NCBI RefSeq assembly: GCF_000576635.1
Contig: NZ_AVFL01000018.1
Location: 81,535 to 145,534, forward strand
From: Skermanella stibiiresistens SB22
Lineage (GTDB): Bacteria > Pseudomonadota > Alphaproteobacteria > Azospirillales > Azospirillaceae
Direction: 5' to 3'
Length of the DNA: 64,000 bases
Every line of letters begins with the position of its first letter. The stretch's first letter is position 1. The position numbers and the translations under genes are program-made. The notes beneath the pieces were generated by a model, which worked only from the letters and a program-made list of their open reading frames with translations, had not been told where the DNA came from and made no database searches. Shown here one piece after another: positions 56,860 to 64,000 of the stretch.

Positions 56860-58140
56860 GTGACCGCAGTCAAGCACACCGTTGATCCCCTGCTGGGAGA
56901 GATGAGCCGGTTGGGCGCCGACGCGCGCGCCGCCGCCGCGGTGCTTGCCCAGGCCCCGACGGAGCGGAAGAATCAGGCGCTGCTCGCGGCGGCGGCGGCG
57001 ATCCGGGACCAGTCCGCCACCATTCTGGAAGCAAACGCCCGCGACATCGCCAACGCCGAGGCGCGCGGCACGGCGGCCTCCCTGATGGACAGGCTGAAAC
57101 TCAACCTGGCCCGGATCGAGGGGATCGCCAAGGGGCTGGAGGATGTCGCCGCCCTGCCCGATCCGATCGGCGCCACCATCGCGGAATGGGACCGGCCCAA
57201 CGGCTTGAGGATCGCCCGCGTCCGGGTTCCCCTGGGCGTGATCGGCATCGTCTATGAGAGCCGCCCCAACGTCACCGCCGACGCTGGCGGGCTGTGCCTG
57301 AAGTCGGGCAACGCCTGCATCCTGCGCGGCGGCTCGGACAGCTTCGAGTCCTCCAGCGCCATCACGGCCTGCATGCGCGACGGCTTGGCGGCCGCCGGCC
57401 TGCCCGAGGCGGCGATCCAGCTGGTGCCAACGACCGACCGCGCCGCCGTCGGGATCATGCTGACCATGACCGACGACATCGACGTGATCATCCCGCGTGG
57501 CGGCAAGTCGCTGATCCAGCGGGTCGCGGCCGAGAGCCGCATCCCCGTGATCAAGCATCTGGACGGCATCTGCCACGTCCACATCGACGCCGCCGCCGAC
57601 CCGCGCAAGGCGCGCGACATCGTGCTGAACGCCAAGATGCGCCGCACCTCCGTCTGTGGCGCCGCCGAGACGCTGCTGGTCGACCGCGCGATCGCGGAGG
57701 CGATCCTGCCCGCCGTGATCGGCGACCTGATCGAGGCCGGCTGCGAGGTCCGCGGCGACGAGGCGACCCGCCGGTTCGACGCCCGCGTCAAGCCCGCCAC
57801 CGCCGCCGATTGGGACACCGAATATCTCGACGCGATCATCTCGGTTCGGGTGGTCGATGGGCTGGACGCCGCGATCGACCACATCAACCGCCACGGCTCG
57901 CACCACACCGACAGCGTCGTGACCGAGGACGCGGCCACTGCCGAAGCCTTCCTCAACAAGGTCGACAGCGCCATCGTGCTGTGGAACGCCTCGACCCAGT
58001 TCGCCGATGGCGGCGAGTTCGGCATGGGGGCGGAGATCGGCATCTCCACCGGCAAGCTGCACGCCCGCGGACCGGTCGGGGCGGAACAGCTGACCAGCTA
58101 CAAGTATCAGGTGCGCGGCACCGGGCAAACGCGTCCTTGA
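56860..58140 (+). CDS. proA: Glutamate-5-semialdehyde dehydrogenase (gamma-glutamyl phosphate reductase)
   Basis: 426 residues starting at GTG 56860 (CCGGAG upstream). [20 protein letters not shown], the NADPH-site [17 protein letters not shown] and catalytic Cys in [18 protein letters not shown]-terminal [20 protein letters not shown] is diagnostic. It reduces gamma-glutamyl phosphate made by ProB. Confidence 0.97.
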   Translation: MTAVKHTVDPLLGEMSRLGADARAAAAVLAQAPTERKNQALLAAAAAIRDQSATILEANARDIANAEARGTAASLMDRLKLNLARIEGIAKGLEDVAALPDPIGATIAEWDRPNGLRIARVRVPLGVIGIVYESRPNVTADAGGLCLKSGNACILRGGSDSFESSSAITACMRDGLAAAGLPEAAIQLVPTTDRAAVGIMLTMTDDIDVIIPRGGKSLIQRVAAESRIPVIKHLDGICHVHIDAAADPRKARDIVLNAKMRRTSVCGAAETLLVDRAIAEAILPAVIGDLIEAGCEVRGDEATRRFDARVKPATAADWDTEYLDAIISVRVVDGLDAAIDHINRHGSHHTDSVVTEDAATAEAFLNKVDSAIVLWNASTQFADGGEFGMGAEIGISTGKLHARGPVGAEQLTSYKYQVRGTGQTRP

Positions 58141-58189
58141 GCGCCTCCCTCAAGACGGCCCCAACCGCCGGCCGGAGCCCGATCGCGGC

Positions 58190-58828
58190 GTGAGGAGCGT
58201 CAATCTTTACGGGGGCCACGCCTGGGCCGGGCGGCGCGTCGGCCTGCTCGGCGGATCGTTCAACCCCGCCCATGACGGGCACCTGCACATCAGCCTGCTG
58301 GCGCTCAAGCTGCTGGACCTGGACTATGTCTGGTGGCTGGTCAGTCCGCAGAACCCGCTGAAGCCGAGCCGCGGCATGGCGTCGCTGGAGGAGCGGCTGG
58401 CGGGCGGTCGGCTGGTCGCCAAGCATCCCCGAATCGTCGTCACGGATGTGGAATGCGGGCTGGAAACGCGCTATACGGCGGAGACGCTGGCGGGACTGCG
58501 GCGATACTTCCCCCGCACCCGTTTCGTCTGGCTGATGGGCGCCGACAATCTGACGCAGATTCCGCGTTGGCAGAGTTGGACGCGAATCTTTGACGGAACA
58601 CCCGTTGCAGTCTTCAGCCGTCCTCCATATTCTTTAAGGGCGTTGCACGGCAAAGCCGCGCGACGTTACAGGTGTCGCCGGGTCGGCCAGATCCGGGCAC
58701 GGGAGCTCCCCGAGATGGAGCCACCGGCCTGGGTCTTTTTCCAAAACCCGCTGCATCCGGCATCGGCGACGGAAATACGGAGGCGCCGCGAGCAGGCGGC
58801 GGCCTCCGGTGGTCAACCGGTTCAATAG
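58190..58828 (+). CDS. nadD: Nicotinate-nucleotide adenylyltransferase
   Basis: 212 residues. VGLLGGSFNPAHDGHLHISL holds the nucleotidyltransferase GxFxPxHxGH motif. Then WWLVSPQNPLK, FVWLMGADNLTQIPRW and the C-terminal SATEIRRRRE (SxTxxR) follow. It adenylates NaMN in NAD synthesis. GTG 58190 is chosen from the family length. The proA-nadD-rsfS order is common in alphaproteobacteria. Confidence 0.95.
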   Translation: MRSVNLYGGHAWAGRRVGLLGGSFNPAHDGHLHISLLALKLLDLDYVWWLVSPQNPLKPSRGMASLEERLAGGRLVAKHPRIVVTDVECGLETRYTAETLAGLRRYFPRTRFVWLMGADNLTQIPRWQSWTRIFDGTPVAVFSRPPYSLRALHGKAARRYRCRRVGQIRARELPEMEPPAWVFFQNPLHPASATEIRRRREQAAASGGQPVQ

Positions 58829-58830
58829 AG

Positions 58831-59271
58831 GTGAAAGCCATAGCTACGCTCACGCAACAGGCCCCCGAAAGCGGGCAAGGTTCCCAGCAGATTCCCGCCG
58901 ACATGGCGCATTTGGAACTGCCGAAGCGGCTCACGGATCTGGTCGTCCAATCGCTGGACGACGACAAGGGCGAGGATATCGTCGTCATCGATCTCGCCGG
59001 CAAGACCAGCATGGCGGATTACATGGTCGTGGCATCCGGCCGCTCGACGCGGCAGGTCGGCGCCATGGCCACGCATCTGCGCGAGAAGCTGAAGGTCGCC
59101 GGCGCCCAGGCGGTCGAGATCGAAGGCATGCCGCAGGCCGATTGGGTGCTGATCGATGCCGGCGACGTCATCGTCCACCTGTTCCGCCCCGAGGTTCGCA
59201 GCTTCTACAATCTGGAGAAGATGTGGGGCATCGAGCCGCCGGCGCCGCGCCAGGAAATGCTGTACGCCTGA
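58831..59271 (+). CDS. rsfS: Ribosomal silencing factor RsfS
   Basis: 146 residues if GTG 58831 is used, which lies 2 bp after nadD; 122 if ATG 58903 is used. Neither has a strong ribosome site. The RsfS core is clear: VVQSLDDDKGEDIVVIDLAG, KTSMADYMVVASGRSTRQVG, then WVLIDAGDVIVHLFRPEVRS and FYNLEKMWG. It binds L14 and blocks subunit joining in starvation. Confidence 0.93.
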   Translation: MKAIATLTQQAPESGQGSQQIPADMAHLELPKRLTDLVVQSLDDDKGEDIVVIDLAGKTSMADYMVVASGRSTRQVGAMATHLREKLKVAGAQAVEIEGMPQADWVLIDAGDVIVHLFRPEVRSFYNLEKMWGIEPPAPRQEMLYA

Positions 59272-59347
59272 CCGCCTTTCGCGAGGCGGGCGTACTCGAA
59301 GCCGACGCTCCCGCCGCGGGTGGTCTTGAAGCGAGGTGTCCTCCGCC

Positions 59348-59806
59348 ATGAAGATCTGGCTCGCCGCCGTTGGGCGGGCTCGGGCTGGGCCGGCGCGCGA
59401 CCTGTACGACGAGTACGCCCGGCGGATGACATGGACCCTCGTCCTCAAGGAGGTCGAGGTCAGGAAGCGCGTGTCCTCGGAGGAGCTGAAACGCCTCGAG
59501 GCCGATCTTTTGCTGGCCGCCGTCCCTAATAACGCCATGATCGTGGCGCTCGATGAGCGGGGTACGGCGCTGTCGAGCGAACGTTTCGCCGAACGCCTCG
59601 GCACTTGGCGCGACACCGGGGTCGGCGACATCGCCTTCCTGATCGGGGGCGCCGACGGCCATGGCGAGGCGGTCGGAAAGCGGGCGGACCTGATGGTGGC
59701 GCTCGGCCCCATGACGTGGCCCCACATGATGGTCCGCGCCATGGTGACCGAGCAATTGTACAGGGCGCAACAGATTCTGGCGGGACACCCCTATCATCGT
59801 GCATAA
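59348..59806 (+). CDS. rlmH: 23S rRNA (pseudouridine1915-N3)-methyltransferase RlmH
   Basis: 152 residues. MKIWLAAVGRARAGPARDLY at the start, the SPOUT trefoil knot motif FLIGGADGHGEAV and the C-terminal EQLYRAQQILAGHPYHRA. It methylates 23S pseudouridine 1915. ATG 59348 gives the usual start; a GTG at 59336 would add four residues. Confidence 0.97.
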   Translation: MKIWLAAVGRARAGPARDLYDEYARRMTWTLVLKEVEVRKRVSSEELKRLEADLLLAAVPNNAMIVALDERGTALSSERFAERLGTWRDTGVGDIAFLIGGADGHGEAVGKRADLMVALGPMTWPHMMVRAMVTEQLYRAQQILAGHPYHRA

Positions 59807-59862
59807 ACTGGTTGTTGGGTTCGTGTGCCGAAACGGATCCTTTACCAAACTGGGATAGTGCT

Positions 59863-61437
59863 ATGTCCGCCATGACCGACACCAAACGCCCCCGCCCCGT
59901 CGTCCTCTGCGTTCTCGATGGCTGGGGCTATCGTGAGGACCCGGCGGACAATGCCGTGGCCCAGGCCAACACTCCCGTTTTCGACCGGTTGTGGCAAGCT
60001 GGTCCGCGCGCCTTCCTGCACGCCAGCGAGGAGGATGTCGGACTGCCCCATGGCCAGATCGGCAACTCCGAGGTCGGCCACATGAATCTCGGCGCCGGCC
60101 GTGTTGTCTTCCAGGACCTGCCGATGATCGACAGGGCCATCGTGGAGGGCGAGTTCGGCCGCAACCCGGCGCTGAACGGCCTGATCGAGGCGCTGAAGGG
60201 CACCGGCGGATCATGCCACCTGATGGGCCTGCTGTCGCCGGGCGGCGTCCATAGCCACCAGCATCATTTCGCGGCGTTGTCCAAGGCGCTGAGCGCCGCC
60301 GGCGTGCCGGTCGTGATCCACGGCTTCCTGGATGGCCGCGACGTGCCGCCGCGCAGCGCCCGCGAGCAGGTCGGCGCGTTCCTCAAGGATATCGAGGGCG
60401 TTCCAGGCGTCACCTTCGGCACCATCGATGGCCGCTACTACGCGATGGACCGCGACAAGCGCTGGGAGCGGGTCGAGCGGGCGTACAACGCCATGGTCGC
60501 GGCCCAAGGGCTGGAGGCCTCCGATCCGCTGGCGGCGATCGACGCGGCGTACCAGGCCGACACCGGCGACGAATTCGTCCTGCCGACAGTGATCGGCGGC
60601 TATACCGGCATGAAGGACGGTGACGGCCTGCTGATGGTCAACTTCCGCGCCGACCGCGCGCGGGAGATCCTGGCCGCCCTGCTCGATCCCGGCTTCAAGG
60701 GGTTCGAGCGGCGCAACCCGATCAGGTTCGCGGCGGCCGCGGGCATGGTCGAGTACTCGACCGACCTCAACGAGTTCATGACCGCGATCTTCCCGCCGAA
60801 GGAACTGACCAACGTGCTGGGCAAGGTCGTGTCGGACGCGGGGCTGACCCAGCTCCGGATGGCGGAGACCGAGAAATACCCGCACGTGACCTTCTTCTTC
60901 AACGGCGGCGAGGAAAGACAGTATCCCGGTGAGGAGCGCATCATGGTGCCCTCGCCCAAGGTCGCCACATACGACCTCCAGCCCGAGATGTCGGCGCCGG
61001 AACTGGCGGACAAGGCGGTGGCCGCCGTCGACGGCGGCACGTTCGACATGATCGTGATCAACTTCGCCAATCCCGACATGGTCGGCCACTCCGGCATCCT
61101 GCCGGCCGCGATCAAGGCGGTCGAGGCGGTCGACCAGTGCCTGGGCCGGCTGGTCGACGCCGTCACCCGGCAGGGCGGCACCATGCTGGTCACGGCGGAC
61201 CACGGCAACTGCGAGATGATGCGCGACCCCGTCACCGGCGGCCCGCACACCGCCCACACCCTCAACCTCGTGCCGCTGGTCCTGGTCGATGGCCCGGCCG
61301 ACACGACCGCTCTCGCCGACGGCAAGCTGGCCGACATCGCGCCGACCATGCTCGAATTGCTGGGCCTGCCCCAGCCCGCCGAGATGACCGGCCGTTCCCT
61401 GCTGCGCCGCGACGCGGCGCGACTGCCGGCGGAATAG
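59863..61437 (+). CDS. gpmI: 2,3-bisphosphoglycerate-independent phosphoglycerate mutase
   Basis: 524 residues. VVLCVLDGWGYREDPADNAV near the N-terminus, catalytic Ser in GQIGNSEVGHMNLGAGRVV, phosphotransferase/phosphatase domain metal ligands in VNFRADRARE, FANPDMVGHSG and LVTADHGNCEMM. It interconverts 3- and 2-phosphoglycerate with Mn. ATG 59863 is used; ATG 59872 is close behind. envC follows 5 bp later. Confidence 0.96.
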   Translation: MSAMTDTKRPRPVVLCVLDGWGYREDPADNAVAQANTPVFDRLWQAGPRAFLHASEEDVGLPHGQIGNSEVGHMNLGAGRVVFQDLPMIDRAIVEGEFGRNPALNGLIEALKGTGGSCHLMGLLSPGGVHSHQHHFAALSKALSAAGVPVVIHGFLDGRDVPPRSAREQVGAFLKDIEGVPGVTFGTIDGRYYAMDRDKRWERVERAYNAMVAAQGLEASDPLAAIDAAYQADTGDEFVLPTVIGGYTGMKDGDGLLMVNFRADRAREILAALLDPGFKGFERRNPIRFAAAAGMVEYSTDLNEFMTAIFPPKELTNVLGKVVSDAGLTQLRMAETEKYPHVTFFFNGGEERQYPGEERIMVPSPKVATYDLQPEMSAPELADKAVAAVDGGTFDMIVINFANPDMVGHSGILPAAIKAVEAVDQCLGRLVDAVTRQGGTMLVTADHGNCEMMRDPVTGGPHTAHTLNLVPLVLVDGPADTTALADGKLADIAPTMLELLGLPQPAEMTGRSLLRRDAARLPAE

Positions 61438-61442
61438 GCGCC

Positions 61443-62762
61443 ATGCGGAGGGTGGCGATGACGGCGGCCGCCCTCCTTGGCGTCGCGACTGGGTTCGGCG
61501 GCTCCGGTTTTCCGGCGGTCGCCCAATCCGAGCCCAGGGCCGACCCGCGCGACGCGCAGCGCTCCCTGACCGAGGTCGAACGCCAGCTCCAGGCCAGCCG
61601 CAAGCGCGACGAGACGCTGGCCCGCTCGTCCGAGGCGCTGGAGGAGGAACTGAACTCGCTCCGCGGCCGCCTGGTCCAGACCGCCGACGAGGCGGCCTTG
61701 CTGGAGACGGAGCTGACCGGGCTGGAGGAAACCCTGAGCGCCCTGGAGGCCGAGGACAAGGCGCAGTCCGACAAGCTCGACGCCGACAAGGCCAGCATCG
61801 CCGAGTTGCTGGGCGGCCTCCAGCGGCTTTCGCGCATTCCACCCGAAGCCATGATCGCCCGGCCCGAATCGCCGGTGGACACGCTGCGCAGCGCCCTGCT
61901 GCTGCGTTCCGCCGTGCCGATCCTCCGCGAACGGGCGGAAGCGCTGGCGGGGGCGCTGCAAAAGCTGGCCGACCTGCGCGCCGATCTGGCGGGGCGCCGG
62001 ACCCAGGCCCGCGACGCCCGCACCGCCCTGGCGGCGCGCCAGTCCGAGATCGCCAAGCTGGTCGAGCGGCGCCAGCAGCTCCAACAGCAGACGGAAACGG
62101 AACGCCAGCAGGTCGCCGACCGCATGGCCAAGCTCGGTGGCGAGGCGCAGGATCTGCGCGGCCTGATCGAGCGGCTGGAGCGCGAGGCGGAGGAACGGCG
62201 GAAGGAGGAGCGGCGCCGCAAGGCCGAGGCCATCGCCCGCGCCAAGGTGGAGCGCGAGAAGGCCGAGCGCGAGCGCGCCACCCAGGAGGCCGCGGCGGCG
62301 GCGGCGCGCGAACGCGAACTGGCCGCCTCGATCACGCCTCCCAGTCCCCCCGACCGGGACGGGGCGGAGGAGGCGTCGCGCCTGCCGGTCGCCGGGCGGG
62401 TCACCACCCGCTACGGCGAGGCCGACAAGTTCGGTGTCACCAGCAGGGGGCTGACCGTCACGTCGCGGGCCGGTGCCCAGGTGGTGGCGCCGTCATCGGG
62501 GTCGATCATGTTCGCCGGGCCGTTCCGCGGCTATGGGCTTATCTTGATCGTTGAACATCCCAATGGATACCATAGTCTTATCGCGGGACTAGGCCGTATC
62601 GACACCAAAGTCGGCCAGCGCGTTCTGGCGGGTGAACCTCTGGGTGTCATGGGTAGCCCGGCGGACGGCGACCCGGATCTCTATTTCGAGCTGCGACGGA
62701 ACGGTCAACCCATCAACCCGCAGCGCGGCCTCCCCGCTTCCGATGGGAAAGGACAAGGTTAG
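61443..62762 (+). CDS. envC: Murein hydrolase activator EnvC family (degenerate M23/LytM)
   Basis: 439 residues. Signal peptide (MTAAALLGVATGFGGSGFPA), long coiled coils (~40-285, rich in Glu/Arg/Ala) and a C-terminal LytM domain (~310-425; GLTVTSRAGAQVVAPSSGSI, GYGLILIVEHPNGYHSLIAG). The zinc-binding His residues are replaced: RGLTV stands for HxGxDx and YFELR for HxEVR, so it activates amidases and is not itself a peptidase. The ctpA gene starts immediately after its stop, a standard alphaproteobacterial pair. Confidence 0.94.
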   Translation: MRRVAMTAAALLGVATGFGGSGFPAVAQSEPRADPRDAQRSLTEVERQLQASRKRDETLARSSEALEEELNSLRGRLVQTADEAALLETELTGLEETLSALEAEDKAQSDKLDADKASIAELLGGLQRLSRIPPEAMIARPESPVDTLRSALLLRSAVPILRERAEALAGALQKLADLRADLAGRRTQARDARTALAARQSEIAKLVERRQQLQQQTETERQQVADRMAKLGGEAQDLRGLIERLEREAEERRKEERRRKAEAIARAKVEREKAERERATQEAAAAAARERELAASITPPSPPDRDGAEEASRLPVAGRVTTRYGEADKFGVTSRGLTVTSRAGAQVVAPSSGSIMFAGPFRGYGLILIVEHPNGYHSLIAGLGRIDTKVGQRVLAGEPLGVMGSPADGDPDLYFELRRNGQPINPQRGLPASDGKGQG

Positions 62763-64000
62763 ATGATGAGAACGATCAGTGCTGCCGCCCTAGCGGGCGT
62801 TCTACTCCTGGCGCCGGCCTGTGCGATCGCCGAGACCAACACGTCGGAAACCTATCGGCAGCTCAACCTCTTCGGCGACGTGTTCGAACGCGTGCGGTCG
62901 GAATATGTCGAGCCGGTCACCGATGAGCAACTGATCGAAAACGCCATCAACGGCATGCTGACGTCGTTGGACCCGCATTCCAGCTACCTGAACCGGAAAA
63001 GCTTCCAGGACATGCAGGTGCAGACGCGGGGCGAGTTCGGCGGGCTCGGCATCGAGGTCACGATGGAGAACGGCCTGATCAAGGTCGTCTCCCCGATCGA
63101 CGAGACCCCGGCGTTCCGCGCCGGCATCCAGCCGGGCGACCTGCTGACCCATCTCGACGGCGAGGCGATCTCGGGCATGAGCCTGGCCGACGCGGTCGAG
63201 AAGATGCGCGGCCCGGTCGGCAGCAACATCAAGGTGACCGTCCGGCGCGGCGAGGGCGCCGAGCCCTTCGACGTCAACATCACCCGCGACACCATCAAGA
63301 TCCAGTCGGTCCGCTTCCGGCAGGAGGGCGATGTCGGCTATATCCGCATCACCACCTTCAACGAGCAGACCCAGATGGGCCTGGACCGGGCGGTGGAGCG
63401 GATCGAGAAGGACCTGGGCAACAAGCTGACCGGCTACGTGCTCGACCTGCGCAACAATCCGGGCGGCCTGCTCGACCAGGCGATCTCGGTCTCCGACAGC
63501 TTCCTGGACAAGGGCGAGATCGTCTCCACCCGCGGCCGCAAGCCCGAGGACGGCCAGCGCTACAACGCCAAGTCGGGCGATCTCGCCAAGGGCAAGCCGG
63601 TCGTGGTGCTGATCAACGGCGGCTCGGCCTCCGCGTCGGAGATCGTCGCCGGGGCGCTCCAGGATCATCACCGCGCGATCGTGCTGGGCACCCAGTCGTT
63701 CGGCAAGGGCTCCGTCCAGACGATCATCCCGCTGCCTGGACACGGCGCCATGCGGCTGACCACCGCGCGGTACTACACCCCGTCGGGCCGCTCGATCCAG
63801 GCGCTGGGCATCAGCCCGGACATCGAGGTCCAGCCGGCGCGGGTGGAGGAGATCCAGCAGGGTCTCCGCCGCCGCGAGGCCGATCTGCGCGGCGCGTTGC
63901 GGAACGACACCGTGACCAATCCGGGCGCCGGGACTCCGGCGACGCGGCCGGCGCCGCAGGCCGCTCCTCCGGGCGGCGCTCCGGTCCCGGCACCCGCCCC
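62763..64000 (+). CDS. ctpA: C-terminal processing peptidase CtpA, S41 family (3' end outside window)
   Basis: At least 412 residues; the stop is beyond the window. Signal peptide (ISAAALAGVLLLAPACAIA), N-terminal helical region (VFERVRSEYVEPVTDEQLIE), a PDZ domain (~80-160; FGGLGIEVTMENGLIKVVSP), then the protease core: catalytic Ser in NGGSASASEIVAGAL and Lys in GTQSFGKGSVQ. Before the window ends the sequence enters a Pro/Ala-rich linker. A periplasmic protease acting on envelope proteins. ATG 62763 follows the envC stop directly. Confidence 0.95.
   Translation, partial: MMRTISAAALAGVLLLAPACAIAETNTSETYRQLNLFGDVFERVRSEYVEPVTDEQLIENAINGMLTSLDPHSSYLNRKSFQDMQVQTRGEFGGLGIEVTMENGLIKVVSPIDETPAFRAGIQPGDLLTHLDGEAISGMSLADAVEKMRGPVGSNIKVTVRRGEGAEPFDVNITRDTIKIQSVRFRQEGDVGYIRITTFNEQTQMGLDRAVERIEKDLGNKLTGYVLDLRNNPGGLLDQAISVSDSFLDKGEIVSTRGRKPEDGQRYNAKSGDLAKGKPVVVLINGGSASASEIVAGALQDHHRAIVLGTQSFGKGSVQTIIPLPGHGAMRLTTARYYTPSGRSIQALGISPDIEVQPARVEEIQQGLRRREADLRGALRNDTVTNPGAGTPATRPAPQAAPPGGAPVPAPA

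Overview
The window reads as chromosome of a high-GC alphaproteobacterium of the Azospirillum/Skermanella type (Rhodospirillales sensu lato). The evidence is the very high GC with strong third-position bias, the rpmH-rnpA-yidD-yidC-engB-argB and rplU-rpmA-obgE-proB/proA-nadD-rsfS-rlmH-gpmI-envC-ctpA gene orders, and many sensory kinases and chemotaxis proteins. The genus assignment is an inference from gene content. No rRNA, CRISPR array, integrase or transposase was seen. There is one tRNA.

Layout. 1-5.5 kb: two paralogous ABC-2 permeases, an orphan terminase-small-subunit-like protein, an inverted-repeat element, an MNT/HEPN toxin-antitoxin-like pair and a six-helix chemoreceptor co-translated with a small membrane protein. 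5.6-9.7 kb: recX, a response regulator, two small conserved proteins and an orphan periplasmic binding protein. 10-16 kb: pgk, then a leftward cluster (two TIGR04282/TIGR04283-type glycosyltransferases, a small-molecule kinase, a YnjB-like binding protein) and a HisKA_2 sensor kinase. 16.4-24.6 kb: orphan CheB, acetate permease operon yjcH-actP, a cNMP/CBS/DUF294 regulator with a catalytically degenerate exonuclease partner, and a large MscS channel. 24.7-35.1 kb: a FIST sensor co-translated with a triple-receiver hybrid kinase, a methyltransferase, MazEF, a CYTH-CHAD protein, a ParA-like ATPase and a TIGR02587/TIGR02588 membrane pair.

35.1-37.5 kb is the most unusual part. An AT-rich segment precedes a PixA/AidA inclusion-body-type gene. 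Two 85-residue Gly/Ser-rich paralogues (85% identical) follow, each behind a sigma-54 (-24/-12) promoter and, exactly 111 bp further upstream, a CTGGA-N5-TCCAG palindrome that looks like an enhancer site. A strong hairpin follows each gene.

37.5-49.5 kb: a HAMP sensor kinase, a MerA-like flavoprotein/TVP38 pair, the conserved rpmH-to-argB block, endonuclease V, an SDR and a VOC protein. 49.6-52.4 kb: a secreted SGNH hydrolase with RTX repeats lies between two ~200-bp direct repeats derived from the 5' end of the VOC gene; the distal copy is a truncated pseudogene next to tRNA-Ser(CGA). 52.9-64 kb: a compact rightward run of housekeeping genes for ribosome proteins and assembly, proline and NAD synthesis, glycolysis and cell-wall processing, ending in ctpA, which runs off the window.

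Many ORFs on the opposite strand, some above 1,000 codons, are high-GC shadows and are not annotated.
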